64,000 nucleotides of DNA from DATBJJ01 sp963750915 (GCA_963750915.1 CAVVSF010000012.1:310001-374000), one strand, 5' to 3'. Counted from the stretch's first letter, positions 29,348 to 43,077 are shown. A program made the numbers and translations. Notes: generated by a model not told the origin, from the sequence alone.

Positions 29348-30904
29348 TCACCTCGAGGCCGAAGGGGCTGGCTTGTCCAGGTAGCGGCTGGCGAACGTGA
29401 TGAACGTCGGCCACGTCGGACCGGGCGTATGGCCGCCGGTGTGCTGCCGGAAGCCGATGTCGCCGTCGATCACCGCCGTATCGATCGGCGGATAGGTCGT
29501 CGTGCCGAGGTCCCGGGCGCCGAGCAAGCGATAGACCGGCGCCGCGCCGACCGCCGCGAGGAAGCTGCCGCGGGGATCGACCCAGGCGTCGTTGATGTCG
29601 ACGGTGCCGTCCGGTTTGACCGGGCCGGGATCGTTGCCGCCGCTGAGGAACACCGGCCGCGGCGCGACGAGCGCGATCAGCTCGTGCGAATCGACCGGCA
29701 TCGTGTCCCAGCGCGCCGTGTACTTCAGGTAGTTGCCGGCCATCCAGTGATAGAACGAGTTGGCGACGTTCTCGATCGTCTCGCCGTACTTGCGGCGGTG
29801 CAGCTTCGCGCCGCCCTGGCCCGAGGAGCTGATGTAGCCGATGGCGAAGCGTTCGTCGAACGCCATCGCGACCAGCGCCGCCTTGCCGTAGCGCGAGTGG
29901 CCGGTGACGCCGACGCGGCGGACGTCGACCGCCTTGTCGGTGCCGAAGTAGTCGAGCAGCCGGCTCGCGCCCCAGCCCCACGCCGACAGGGCGCCCCAGT
30001 CATCGAGCTTGCGCGGTTGTCCCTTGTTGACGAGGCCGATGATGCCGGCCGTCAGGCCGGCGCCGCAGTCGCCCTGCACGCTGCCGGGATTGAACGTCGC
30101 GTAGCCCCATCCCTTCGCGAGCAGCTGCTGCTGCCACGTCGGGCCGGGCGGCGGCGTCGGCGCGCCCGTCGCGGCGCCACCGCGGCCCGCGCCCGGTCCT
30201 GCCGGGGCGGCGCCGCGACCGCCGGCACGACCACCGAACCCGCCGGGAGGGGCGCATGGGTTCGCCGGCGCGACCATGCCTTCCGGCATCGGCACGTTGC
30301 CGCCGCCGAACTGGATGATGACGGGGACTGGTCCCGCCGCCTTCGCCGGCGTCGTCAGCGTCGCGGTGATGATGACGCTGATAGCCGGGTGTGCCGCGTT
30401 GTCGACGACGCCGAGGAGCTGCTTCGTGATGACCGGGACATCGCCGTCGGTCTCGTTGAGAGTGTTGACGACCTTCCAGTTCACCTTCGGCACGTTCTTC
30501 GGCGTGCGGCCGTAGATCTCGCGCTGGAAATCCTCCAGCAGCTCGGGCCGGCGCTGCTTCGACCACATCGCCGCAGTCGTGACCTTCCTGCCGTTCTTCA
30601 GCAGCAGCGGGTCCGGCAGGTCAGGATAAGGGTTGGCTTCGGCTTCGTCGTAGGTCGCGGGGCTCGCGCTGACCGCGCCGGGCGGAATCGCCGAGATCTT
30701 GAGCTCCTTCATGATGCGCAGCCGCTCCGCCTGGTTGGCGAGCTGCACCGGCGACGGCGGCGCGGCGGGCTGCGCCGCCGGTGTCGTCGGCGCCGGCTGC
30801 GGCGGCGCGGGCGCCTGCTGGCCGCGGGCGGACGGTGCGGCCAGACCCGCCGTGATGAGACCGACCGAGCAGATGACTACCGAGCGGCGAATTGTGCGTG
30901 CCAT
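29348..30904 (-). CDS. glucuronoyl esterase, CE15-like
   Basis: A 518-residue exported alpha/beta hydrolase. After a signal peptide (about 1-28) and a Pro/Ala-rich segment (about 29-52) come the CE15 landmarks: REIYGRTPKNVP, the nucleophile motif GVTGHSRYGKAAL, SSSGQGGAKLHRRKYGE, and the His region GFRQHTGGHTPG. CE15 enzymes cut the ester between glucuronic acid of xylan and lignin alcohols. A Gly/Ala/Pro-rich insertion (about residues 215-260) is unusual for the family and resembles linkers in other exported proteins here. It is in one operon with an esterase, an FGE-like protein and DUF1080, beside the GH67 enzyme whose substrate it would expose. Confidence 0.88.
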   Translation of the reverse strand: MARTIRRSVVICSVGLITAGLAAPSARGQQAPAPPQPAPTTPAAQPAAPPSPVQLANQAERLRIMKELKISAIPPGAVSASPATYDEAEANPYPDLPDPLLLKNGRKVTTAAMWSKQRRPELLEDFQREIYGRTPKNVPKVNWKVVNTLNETDGDVPVITKQLLGVVDNAAHPAISVIITATLTTPAKAAGPVPVIIQFGGGNVPMPEGMVAPANPCAPPGGFGGRAGGRGAAPAGPGAGRGGAATGAPTPPPGPTWQQQLLAKGWGYATFNPGSVQGDCGAGLTAGIIGLVNKGQPRKLDDWGALSAWGWGASRLLDYFGTDKAVDVRRVGVTGHSRYGKAALVAMAFDERFAIGYISSSGQGGAKLHRRKYGETIENVANSFYHWMAGNYLKYTARWDTMPVDSHELIALVAPRPVFLSGGNDPGPVKPDGTVDINDAWVDPRGSFLAAVGAAPVYRLLGARDLGTTTYPPIDTAVIDGDIGFRQHTGGHTPGPTWPTFITFASRYLDKPAPSASR

Positions 30905-30955
30905 GGAATGCGCGTCTCCTTGACCTCGAGCGTGTCTACGACCACCGCGTGAGCG

Positions 30956-31833
30956 CTACGGCTCGCGCGCAACCCTGACCCCGATCATCCGATGCGCCTG
31001 GAACGACGGCCACGCCGCCGAGCGCGCCGACGATCGGAGGTCGAACGCCTCGACGAAGAACGTGCCGCCGCGCACGACACGGTAGCTGCCGGTCGCCGGC
31101 CCGCGCGGATTCTTGCGCGGCGAGGCGGCGTAGTAATCGCGGCTGTACCAGTCGGCCGTCCACTCCATGACGTTGCCCGCCATGTCGAGGGCGCCGTAAG
31201 GTGACGCGTTGCTGCGCGTCTGCAGCTCGCCGCGCAGCGAGCCGTCGAAGAAGCCGACCGGGCGCGCGGTGTCGAAGGCCTGCGCGCCGACGAAGTTCGC
31301 CACGGATCGGTCGATGTCGTTGCCCCAGGGGTAGAGGCGCTGATCCGTGCCGCGCGCGGCCTTCTCCCATTCGGCCTCGGTGGGCAGCCGGTACTTCTTG
31401 CCGGTCTTCTCGCTCACCCAGCTGCAGTATGCGGTCGCCGCATCCCAGTTGACGCCGAGCACCGGGTAGTCGTCGCTGTCGGGCGTGCCGCCGCCGTGAT
31501 TGTTCGCCTGGGTCCAGTACGGCACCTGATCCTTGGGCACGATCCGGCCTTCCGGCCAATGCCTGGCATCGTCGTAGCCGGCGTCATCGCGAAACCGCCG
31601 CCATTCGCGATTCGTGACTTCGTGCTTGCCGATATAGAAGGCGTCGAGCTCGACGGTGTGCACGGGCCGCTCGCGCGCCTCGCCGTTGCCGACGTTGTCG
31701 CCCATCCTGAACGCGCCGGCTGGCACGTGGACGAGATCGCCGAAGCCATCGTTGATGGTCTTCGCGGGTTGCGATGCTGCCATCGCCCCCGAGACGATCA
31801 CCACGACAGCAACCAGGGACGCGAACCCGCGGG

Positions 31834-31837
<4 letters not shown>
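30956..31837 (-). CDS. formylglycine-generating-enzyme-like (SUMF1) protein, exported
   Basis: A 293-residue protein with a signal peptide (about 1-20) and a complete FGE/SUMF1 fold: VHVPAGAFRMGD, HEVTNREWRRF, YRLPTEAEWEKAARG, DMAGNVMEWTADWY and YRVVRGGTFF. The paired active-site cysteines that true formylglycine enzymes use near the C-terminus are absent; the last conserved part has none. So sulfatase activation is unlikely, and it may be a carbohydrate- or protein-binding member. It overlaps the upstream esterase gene by 4 bp (ATGA) and precedes the CE15 gene by 51 bp. No sulfatase gene is in the window. Confidence 0.88.
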
Positions 31838-32682
<845 letters not shown>

Positions 32683-32774
32683 CAGTCCACCTCCTGCCTG
32701 CACATTTCCTGCTTTCCTTCTTGTCGTTGCGCCCGTCGAGTTGCGTGTTCTAGAGTGAAGGGCCGGAGCACACG

Positions 32775-33759
32775 ATGCAGTATCGACCCCTGGGAAGTAC
32801 CGGCATGTCCGTTTCGACGATCAGCTTCGGCGCCTGGGCCATCGGCGGCTCCTGGGGACCTGTCGACGATCGCGCGTCGATTGCCGCGCTGCACGCCGCG
32901 CTCGACGCCGGCGTCAACTTCATCGACACGGCCGACGTCTACGGGGATGGCCGCAGCGAGCGCCTGGTCGCGCAGGTGCGGCGCGACCGGCGCGATCCGG
33001 TTTTCGTTGCGACGAAGGCGGGCCGCAGGCTGACGGCGCAGACGCCCGACGGCTATACGCGCGAGAACCTCGAAGCATGGATCGATCGCAGCCTCGCGAA
33101 CCTCGAGGTCGAGACGATTGACCTGCTCCAGCTGCACTGTCCGCCTCCCGCCGTCTACGATCGACCCGAGGTCTTCGGCGTTCTCGACGACCTCACAGCC
33201 GCTGGCAAGCTCCGCCACTACGGCGTCAGCGTCGAAACCGTGGACGAAGCGCTGAAGGCGATCCGCTACCCGAACGTCAAGACCGTCCAGGTCATCTTCA
33301 ACCCGTTCCGGCTCAAGCCCGCCGAGCGGCTGTTCGACGAAGCCACGGCCCGCGCGAATCGGCATCATCGCGCGCGTACCGCTCGCCAGCGGGCTGCTGA
33401 CCGGGAAGCTGCGGCGCGAGTCGTCGTTCGCTGCCGATGACCACCGCGCCTTCAACCGCGACGGCCAGGCGTTCGACAAGGGCGAGACGTTCTCGGGCGT
33501 CCCCTACGACCGCGCCCTCGACGCCGTCGACGCGGTGCGGCCGCTGGTGCCGGCTGGCGAGACGATGGCGCAGTTCACATTGCGGTGGATCCTGATGTGG
33601 GACGCGGTCAGCTGCGCCATTCCCGGCGCGAGGACGGAAGCGCAGGCACGGGAGAATGCGTCCGCCGCCGACCTGCCTCCGGTTCCGCCGAGTGTGATGG
33701 CGTCGATGCAAGGGATCTACGACCACCGGCTGCGGCCGGTCGTCCACGACAACTGGTAG
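32775..33759 (+). CDS. aldo/keto reductase (one frameshift)
   Basis: About 327 residues, an NADPH-dependent TIM-barrel oxidoreductase. The catalytic tetrad is readable: Asp and Tyr in NFIDTADVYGDG, Lys in VFVATKAG and His in LLQLHCPP. The break near 33351-33360 (CGCGCGAATC) is repaired by removing one base, restoring ATARGIGIIARVPLASGLL, and the frame then runs to HRLRPVVHDNW. The span is 3n+1. It is divergent from the esterase operon, and its stop lies 12 bp before the next DUF1080 gene, so the two are probably cotranscribed. A role in 3-keto-sugar or sugar-acid reduction is possible but unproven. Confidence 0.88.
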
Positions 33760-33771
33760 AAGGAGACCGCC

Positions 33772-34422
33772 GTGCATCTCGCGTTCGCAATCGTCGCCGC
33801 CCTGCTCCTGCAAGCCCCCGACGCCGTCGTCTCGCAAGCGGAGCGCGAGGAGGGATTCGTCCCGCTCTTCGACGGCCGGTCGTTGAACGGCTGGCAGACG
33901 ATCCCGCTCGGCAAGTCGCCCGGCCGCTGGGAGGTCCGCGACGGCGTGCTCACCCATGCGGAGGGCGACAGCTGGATCGCGACGCAGGCGAAGTACACCG
34001 ACTTCGTGCTGCGGCTGGAGTACCGGACCGGGCCCGAAAGCGACAGCGGCATCTTCCTGCGATCGCCGGCCAGCGGCTACCCGTCGTTCACCGGCATGGA
34101 GATGGAGATCCGGAACGACCCGGCGGGAGAGCCCTCGCCGCGATCGAACACGTCGATCTACGGCGCCGCGGCGCCGCGCCGCAACGTCACGCGGGCCGCC
34201 GGCGAATGGAACCAGGTCGAGATCTCGCTCGTGAAACGGCGGCTCGTCGTCACCTGCAACGGCGAGGTGATTCACGATCTGAACCTCGACGATCCCGCGT
34301 ACAGCGCGGCGCTCCGCGGCCCGCTCAGCGACCGGGCGAAGTCCGGACACATTGGATTCCAGGCTCACCTGGAAGGAACGCCGGTGGAGTTCCGCCGGGT
34401 TCGCGTCAGGGTCGTGCGATAG
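33772..34422 (+). CDS. DUF1080 (3-keto-disaccharide hydrolase-like) protein
   Basis: A 216-residue exported protein with a short signal peptide (about 1-19) and one DUF1080 domain: FVPLFDGRSLNGWQTIPLGK, SGIFLRSPASG, a conserved glutamate pair in MEMEIRND, and the closing strand SGHIGFQAHLEGTPVEF. The site AAGGAG precedes the ATG. It follows the aldo/keto reductase closely. It is the third DUF1080-type domain in 13 kb, which points to keto-glycoside chemistry alongside the xylan enzymes. Intact; substrate unknown. Confidence 0.87.
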   Translation: MHLAFAIVAALLLQAPDAVVSQAEREEGFVPLFDGRSLNGWQTIPLGKSPGRWEVRDGVLTHAEGDSWIATQAKYTDFVLRLEYRTGPESDSGIFLRSPASGYPSFTGMEMEIRNDPAGEPSPRSNTSIYGAAAPRRNVTRAAGEWNQVEISLVKRRLVVTCNGEVIHDLNLDDPAYSAALRGPLSDRAKSGHIGFQAHLEGTPVEFRRVRVRVVR

Positions 34423-34470
34423 GAGCATCGGCGCCGGCTGGAGCGTACCATGAAAGTTTGGCGCGCTGAG

Positions 34471-34482
34471 ATAATCGATTAT
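34471..34482. promoter_or_regulatory. perfect 12-bp palindrome ATAATCGATTAT
   Basis: The most symmetric even-length copy of the recurrent AT-rich motif, in the 105-bp gap between convergent genes (ends 34422 and 34528). No gene starts here, so its role as an operator is unclear; it may be a decoy or leftover site, or serve an unannotated RNA. Confidence 0.35.
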
Positions 34483-34527
34483 GCCTCGCGTTACTCCTCC
34501 GCCGACTTCCCCGCACACCGGGCGCCG

Positions 34528-35527
34528 TTAACCTCGACCACCACCGGCAAGGCTTGCCGCCTGACGGAGTGCCTCGACCAGGCTGCGTTCGTCCGCAGTG
34601 CCGGTGCCCGCGATGTCGAACGCGGTGCCGTGGTCGACAGACGTGCGAATCACCGGCAGCCCGACCGTGACGTTGACGCCGGTCTCGATCCCCAGCACCT
34701 TCACCGGGCAATGTCCCTGGTCGTGGTACATCGCCACCACCAGATCGAAGTCGCCGCGCACGGCTCGATAGAAAAGCGTGTCGGCCGGAAGCGGTCCCTG
34801 AGCATCGATGCCGCGACGACGGGCCGCGGCGACACCAGGCGCGACCTTCTGCGCTTCCTCGCCGCCGCCGAACAGCCCGTCCTCCCCCGCGTGCGGGTTG
34901 ATGCCGCAGACGCCTATGCGCGGCGCGGCCAGGCCCCAGGCGACGAGGACGTCGTGGCCGCGCTGGATCGTCCGTTCGACGAGCGCGGCATCGATGCGCG
35001 CAATCGCGTCGATCAGTCCGACGTGCGTCGTGCAATGAATCACGCGCAGGACCGGCGTGCAGAGCATCATCGAGACTTCCGGCGTCCCGGTGAGGTGCGC
35101 GAGGATCTCGGTGTGTCCAGGGTAGCGATGCCCGCCGGCGTGCAGTGCCGCCTTGTTGACCGGTGCGGTACAGATGGCGTCGACCTCCTTGTTCAGGGCG
35201 AGCGCGACGGCCCGTTCGATGAACCTGAAGGCAGCGTCGCCGGCTACGGCTGACAGCTCGCCGAACACGAGGTCCTCGGGCACCAGCGGCAGATCCACGC
35301 AATCGATCGCTTCGCTCACGAACGCCGCGGCGGATGGCGTCGCGATGGATCGCACGTCGACGTCGACGCGCGAGAGCTTGGCCGCGCGGCGCAGCCGGTG
35401 GGCGTCGCCGATGACCAGCGGCCGGCAGAAATCGGACACGCCGTCACGGCCCAGCAGCCTTGACGACAATCTCGGGGCCGATGCCGGCGGCATCCCCCAT
35501 CGTGATCGCGACGATTGGCAGCCTCAT
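34528..35527 (-). CDS. pdxA2: 4-hydroxythreonine-4-phosphate dehydrogenase family, PdxA2-like (one frameshift)
   Basis: About 332 residues. The N-terminus (ATG 35527) reads MRLPIVAITMGDAAGIGPEI, the standard PdxA start, and later parts include CTAPVNKAALHAGGHRYPGH and VAMYHDQGHCPVK with the metal-binding His residues. The break near 35449-35461 (AAGGCTGCTGGG) is repaired by removing T, restoring VVKALGRDGVSDF. It overlaps the DUF1537 kinase gene by 4 bp (ATGA). This pairing is typical of PdxA2, which oxidises and decarboxylates 4-phospho-D-threonate or -erythronate to dihydroxyacetone phosphate, rather than vitamin B6 synthesis. The alternative is genuine PdxA. Confidence 0.87.
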
Positions 35528-36756
35528 CCCGCTCCTGTGCTCTCGTTCATCATCTCGCGCAACCGGGCTGCCGCTCGCACGAGGGCATCCGGTCCGCCGA
35601 ATGCCCCTGCTTTCGTCGCCACGACAACTGGCTGCGCCGCGGACGCCACGGCGATGGCGACTCCGGGTTCCGTTTCACCGACCAGGCGCAGCGACGTCGT
35701 GCCCCACGACCTGAGCATCGCCGTTGCGGTATCGCCGCCCGTCGCCACCAGCCCGCCCGCGATCCGGCCGCAGGGCGACAACGCCGCCGCCAGCGCTTCT
35801 GCGACGCGACGGTCCTGCGTCCCCGCCGGAGTACTCAGCGAAACGACGAGGTCTCGCCCTTGTCGCAGGTGATGCTCCGCGCTGTCGGTGAAGCGGCGCG
35901 CGCCCGCCTGCTCGGCATCGAGCAGCAACGCGGCATCGACATCGAGGCCGTCGACCCCGGCACTCTTCAATCTTGACACCTGCTCCCGCGCGACGGCCGA
36001 AGCGCTGCCGCATACGACGAGGATGGGACCGCGACGGCGCGCTTCCATTCGTGGTGGGAGCCCGGGCGCGCGCGCCGCGGGCGCCGGGAACGCACGGGCG
36101 GCAAGCGCCCTGACGAGGCCGCCGGTTCCGGCCCACACGACCGGACGCGTGAGACGAAGACCGGCGACAGCAATCTCCGACAGGTCGTCCCCGGTGAGCG
36201 CATCGAGGGTCACCGCCTGCGCGCCGCCGTTCGCGGCCCCCTCGAGGATCTCATGCAGCCGGCCGGCGCGAACGTCATGAAGTTCGACGCCGACCACAGT
36301 GAGCCCCGCTGCCGCGAGCAGCTCCAGCGGCGCGCCGACGTCCTTCCCCATCGCGCGTTGCCGGCCGCCGAGCGTCGTCCGGTCCGCGGCCGGAAACGCC
36401 GGCGCCACGACGGCGATCGATGCAGGATCCCACGCCCGGCGCGAGGCCGCGACTTCGATGCCGATATGGCCACGGAGCAGCGAGTCGCATTTCTTGTAAA
36501 GCATCTGGGCGCCATGCCGCTTCGCCCAAACTACGGCACCCTCCGTCGCTGCCGCCGCGGCGCCGGGTTCGAGAATGCGGCTGCCTGCGTCCAACGCCAC
36601 GGCATCCACGTTCGATAGCGGCTCAGGCGCAAGCTCCGGCCAGGTCACAATGGTCCTCAACCCTGCAAGCGACAAACCGGCGCCGGTGTCGGCGGCGCCC
36701 GTGAGATCGTCGGCCACGACGACCACGGCAGTTGGGTCCGCTCCATCCTCACGCAT
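35524..36756 (-). CDS. four-carbon acid sugar kinase, DUF1537 family
   Basis: A 410-residue kinase with the N-terminal substrate domain (VVVVADDLTGAADTGAGLSL, KKCDSLLRGHIG, VVAPAFPAADRTT) and the C-terminal nucleotide domain (VSLSTPAG, GLVATGGDTATAML, ending ATKAGAFGGPDAL). The family phosphorylates D-threonate, D-erythronate or related acids. ATG 36756 was chosen because the domain begins within 10 residues; an upstream extension of 19 residues has no family similarity. Translationally coupled to the PdxA2-like gene. The upstream TATATATC leaves almost no 5' leader. Exact substrate not determinable (DtnK, DenK and OiaK-type are all possible). Confidence 0.88.
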   Translation of the reverse strand: MREDGADPTAVVVVADDLTGAADTGAGLSLAGLRTIVTWPELAPEPLSNVDAVALDAGSRILEPGAAAAATEGAVVWAKRHGAQMLYKKCDSLLRGHIGIEVAASRRAWDPASIAVVAPAFPAADRTTLGGRQRAMGKDVGAPLELLAAAGLTVVGVELHDVRAGRLHEILEGAANGGAQAVTLDALTGDDLSEIAVAGLRLTRPVVWAGTGGLVRALAARAFPAPAARAPGLPPRMEARRRGPILVVCGSASAVAREQVSRLKSAGVDGLDVDAALLLDAEQAGARRFTDSAEHHLRQGRDLVVSLSTPAGTQDRRVAEALAAALSPCGRIAGGLVATGGDTATAMLRSWGTTSLRLVGETEPGVAIAVASAAQPVVVATKAGAFGGPDALVRAAARLREMMNESTGAG

Positions 36757-36833
36757 CGGTACGATATATATACTCGCTGTCCGCTCCGCGCCGATCACCG
36801 GCGAGCCGCGCACCGCCGAGTAGTATCAACACC

Positions 36834-38794
<1,961 letters not shown>

Positions 38795-38798
<4 letters not shown>

Positions 38799-39973
38799 AC
38801 GGCTGGCTGTCTCCCGAACGCGCGCTGCCGGTCGACCGCTCCCGCGCCGTCCTGGTGGGCCGCGCCTGGCGCCCCGACGTCGGCGGCCCTTCGCCGGTGA
38901 CCGTGCGGGGCGACGACGTCCTGGATCTGTCGCCGGTCGCGCCGACCTCGAGCGACCTGCTGAACCTCGAGAATCCGGTCGCGGCCATTCGCGCCGCCGG
39001 TCCGCTCGACCGCATCGGCTCGGTCAGCGATCTGCTCGCCAACGCCGGCGCCGCCGCGCGCGACGCGTCGCGGCCGTGGCTGCTGGCGCCCTGCGATCTC
39101 CAGGCCATCAAGGCCAGCGGCGTGACGTTCGTGGCCAGCCTGCTCGAACGTGTGATCGAGGAACAGGCGCGCGGCGACGCCGCCAGGGCCGACGGCCTGC
39201 GCCAGTCGATCGTCGCCGTCATCGGCGACAACCTCCGCACCGTCAAGCCCGGCTCCGACGCGGCCGCGAGGCTGAAGTCCGTCCTGATCGAGAAAGGCGT
39301 GTGGTCGCAGTACCTGGAAGTCGGGATTGGCCCCGACGCGGAGATCTTCTCCAAGGCGCAGCCGATGTCGGCCGTGGGAACCGGCGCCGACGTCGGCATC
39401 CATCCGCGGTCCGACTGGAACAACCCCGAGCCCGAGGTTGTGCTCGCCGTCAACGTCCGCGGCGCGGTGATGGGCGCGACGCTTGGCAACGACGTCAACC
39501 TGCGCGACTTCGAAGGCCGGAGCGCGCTGCTCCTCGGCAAGGCGAAGGACAACAACGCGTCCGCCGCGATCGGGCCGTTCATCAGGCTGTTCGACGACAC
39601 GTTCGGGCTCGACGACGTCCGTCAGTGCGATCTCGAGTTGTCAATCCAGGGCTCCGAAGGCTTCGCCTTTACGGGCCACAGCTCGATGAGCCAGATCAGC
39701 CGCGACCCGCTCGAGATCGTCGGCCATACGATCGGGCCCTACCATCAGTATCCCGACGGGCTCATGCTCTTCCTCGGCACCATGTTCGCGCCGACCGTGG
39801 ACCGCGGCGTCGCCGGCAAGGGCTTCACGCATCGCGTCGGCGATGTCGTCGTGGTGACAACGCCGCGGCTGGGCGCGCTCGTCAACCGTGTCGATCACTG
39901 CGATCGGATTGCGCCGTGGACCTTCGGCGCCGGCGCGCTGATGCGGAACCTCGCCGGGCGGGGCCTGCTGTGA
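38795..39973 (+). CDS. xylX: 2-keto-3-deoxy-xylonate dehydratase, FAH family (XylX-like)
   Basis: A 392-residue member of the fumarylacetoacetate hydrolase superfamily. Features shared with XylX of the Caulobacter xylose pathway, recalled from memory, include AIKASGVTFVASLLERVIEE, SQYLEVGIGPDAEIFSKAQP, NNPEPEVVLAV (metal-ligand Glu residues), GNDVNLRDFEGRSALLLGKA, FLGTMFAP and the C-terminus RNLAGRGLL. The reaction gives 2-oxoglutarate semialdehyde from 2-keto-3-deoxy-pentonate. It is coupled by ATGA to the upstream dehydratase, so both steps are made together, and a suitable aldehyde dehydrogenase converges from the other side. Intact. Confidence 0.88.
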
Positions 39974-39991
39974 TGAGCTGGCGCCGACCTA

Positions 39992-40050
39992 GAGCCCTGA
40001 GCCCCCCGGAGCCACGAGCCTTGAGCCCCCTGAGCCCTGAGCCCTGAGCC
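39992..40050. repeat. degenerate heptanucleotide tandem repeat (GAGCCCT type)
   Basis: Between two convergent genes the DNA consists of repeated 7-mers GAGCCCT, GAGCCCC and GAGCCTT, with the cleanest run at the right end (about 40032-40050). Similar 7-bp-period repeats with other sequences lie at 60350-60414 and 63304-63369, also between convergent genes. Confidence 0.75.
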
Positions 40051-40053
40051 GAT

Positions 40054-41537
<1,484 letters not shown>

Positions 41538-41541
<4 letters not shown>

Positions 41542-42569
41542 GACTGACCTTCTTTCCAATGGACCATCGGCAGCCCGGGGACGGGCGCGCGAAAGTACGG
41601 GATGCGGCTGCCGCGCAGGGACCCGATGTAGACGGTCTGCAGGTCGGGGCCGCCGAACGTGACACTCGCCATCCATGGCGCGACGCCGCGGCCGGTGGCG
41701 AACAGCACGTCTTCGGTCACGTGGTTGTTGAAGAATGCCTGTTCGAGCGCGTCAACCCTGGCGGGGTCGCCCTCGTCGAGCAGTACCCGGAGATCGCCCT
41801 TCGGCGTCAGGACGAAGAGCTTGTCGGAGTAGACGAGCGTTCCCCAGAGATTGCCGTAGGAATCGAAGGCGATGCCGTCCGGCCAGGCGCCCTTGCCGAG
41901 GCTGCTCGGGCCGAAGACCTGACGCTCGACGGCGTCGCCCTTCTCGTCGATTCGCAGGCGGGTGATGCAGCCGCCGGTCGTCTCGACGACGTAGAGCCAC
42001 TCTTCTTTCGCGTCGAACCGTACTTCGTTGGTGAACCGGAAACCGTCGGCGACGATGCGGAAGGCGCCATCCTCGTAGCGCGCGAGGTAGCCGTCCGCGA
42101 GATCGACGCGGAGGGCGTGCATCCAGTTCTTCACCCGGGTCGAGACGGTGACCCAGATGCGATCCTTCGAGTCGCGGAGGACGAAGTTGACCTTGCCGAC
42201 CGGCTGACCGTCTATGGTGCTGGCGATGACGTGCGTGGCGCCGTCGCGGGTCATGATCTCGAGGCAGTCGGTGCCGAAGTTCGAGATCAGGAAATCACCG
42301 TTACGGGCGAAGGCGAGGCCGTTCGGCAGCGTGCCTTCGAGATAGCGGCTGGCCTCGCTCCGGGCGCCTTCGAAATGTCCGGACTTCCTCTGGGTGACGA
42401 TCTGCTGCGCGCCGTCGGGGGTGATGCGGACGACCCCGCCGCGGGCGTCGGCCGACCACAGGATGCCGTCAGGCTCGGCGAGGATGCACTCCGGCCGCTG
42501 CAGGTCGTAACCGATGTATTGGAGGGAGTCCTTGTCGATGCCGAAGTCGCAGATCGGATTGGGGTTCAC
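41538..42569 (-). CDS. SMP-30/gluconolactonase-family lactonase (xylonolactonase candidate)
   Basis: A 343-residue six-bladed propeller of the SMP-30 family, with RPECILAEPDGILWSADARG, LPNGLAFARNGDFLISNFG, FTNEVRFDAKEEWLYVVETT and WPDGIAFDSYGNLWGTLVY, which include the metal ligands Glu, Asn and Asp. No signal peptide. Family members hydrolyse sugar lactones; in this operon the product would feed the xylonate dehydratase. GTG 42569 was chosen since CGGAGA lies about 8 bp upstream; GTG 42611 is the alternative. It is cotranscribed with the aldehyde dehydrogenase and has an operator-like site upstream. Confidence 0.83.
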
Positions 42570-42620
42570 AAATAGGTCTCCGATATCCCGTCGTGCGCGG
42601 CCTCCCAGCACGCGCCTTAG

Positions 42621-42632
42621 ACAATCGATTAT
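42621..42632. promoter_or_regulatory. putative operator, ATAATCGATTAT family
   Basis: ACAATCGATTAT, upstream of the lactonase-aldehyde dehydrogenase operon. On the minus strand it overlaps GATAAT, a possible -10 element, which would suit repression. Confidence 0.45.
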
Positions 42633-42648
42633 CGCGTATTGGACTCTA

Positions 42649-43077
42649 TCATGGCCCCGGCCATTCCTCGATATGGGTCAGCCGCAGCGCCGAAACAATC
42701 CCGCGAGCGAAGCGATACGCACGGACTTCCGGTGCCGGCGGCAGCAGCGAGACGATCAAGTGAACGAACTCCGGGTAGCTGGCCTCCTCGACATCCGAGG
42801 TTGAGGGCTCAGCCGGCGACAGCGGATGCGAGTGATAGGTGCCGACGATCTCCAGGGAGCCGCCACGCAGTTCGCGTCGAAGGTCGATGTGACGCTTCGG
42901 ATCGATGAGGAAGCGGCGTTCGGGCACGGGATCGACGTTGACGGCCGGAGCGGCCCGCTCGACCCGATTCCCCCGCCCCACGAGCAATCCGCAGCACTCG
43001 CGCGGCGCCTCAGCCGTCGCGTGCGCCACGATGGCGCTGATTGCGTCCGGATGGATGTAGACGTTCTGCCTTTCCAT
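42649..43077 (-). CDS. JAMM/MPN-domain metalloprotease (Mov34 family)
   Basis: A 142-residue single-domain JAMM protein with a complete zinc site: Glu27 (in PRECCGLLVG), His82 and His84 in GTYHSHP, and Asp95 in PSTSD. Bacterial proteins of this type remove ubiquitin-like sulfur carriers or act as desampylase-like peptidases (the CysO-cysteine protease Mec is one example). No ThiS/MoaD-like partner or E1-like enzyme is in the window, so the substrate is open. It lies 57 bp downstream of the acetoacetyl-CoA synthetase gene on the same strand. Confidence 0.88.
   Translation of the reverse strand: MERQNVYIHPDAISAIVAHATAEAPRECCGLLVGRGNRVERAAPAVNVDPVPERRFLIDPKRHIDLRRELRGGSLEIVGTYHSHPLSPAEPSTSDVEEASYPEFVHLIVSLLPPAPEVRAYRFARGIVSALRLTHIEEWPGP

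Noticed and set aside
29429..30952. 507-codon plus-strand frame opposite CE15
   Set aside because: Shadow of the esterase gene; no recognisable domain or signal.
34450..35253. Plus-strand gene starting just before the 34471 palindrome
   Set aside because: The frame runs antisense through pdxA2 and has no family-like sequence.
36762..36775. TATATATA stretch as an operator of the same palindrome family
   Set aside because: It lacks the ATCGAT core and is better read as a -10-like element between the divergent kinase and dehydratase genes.
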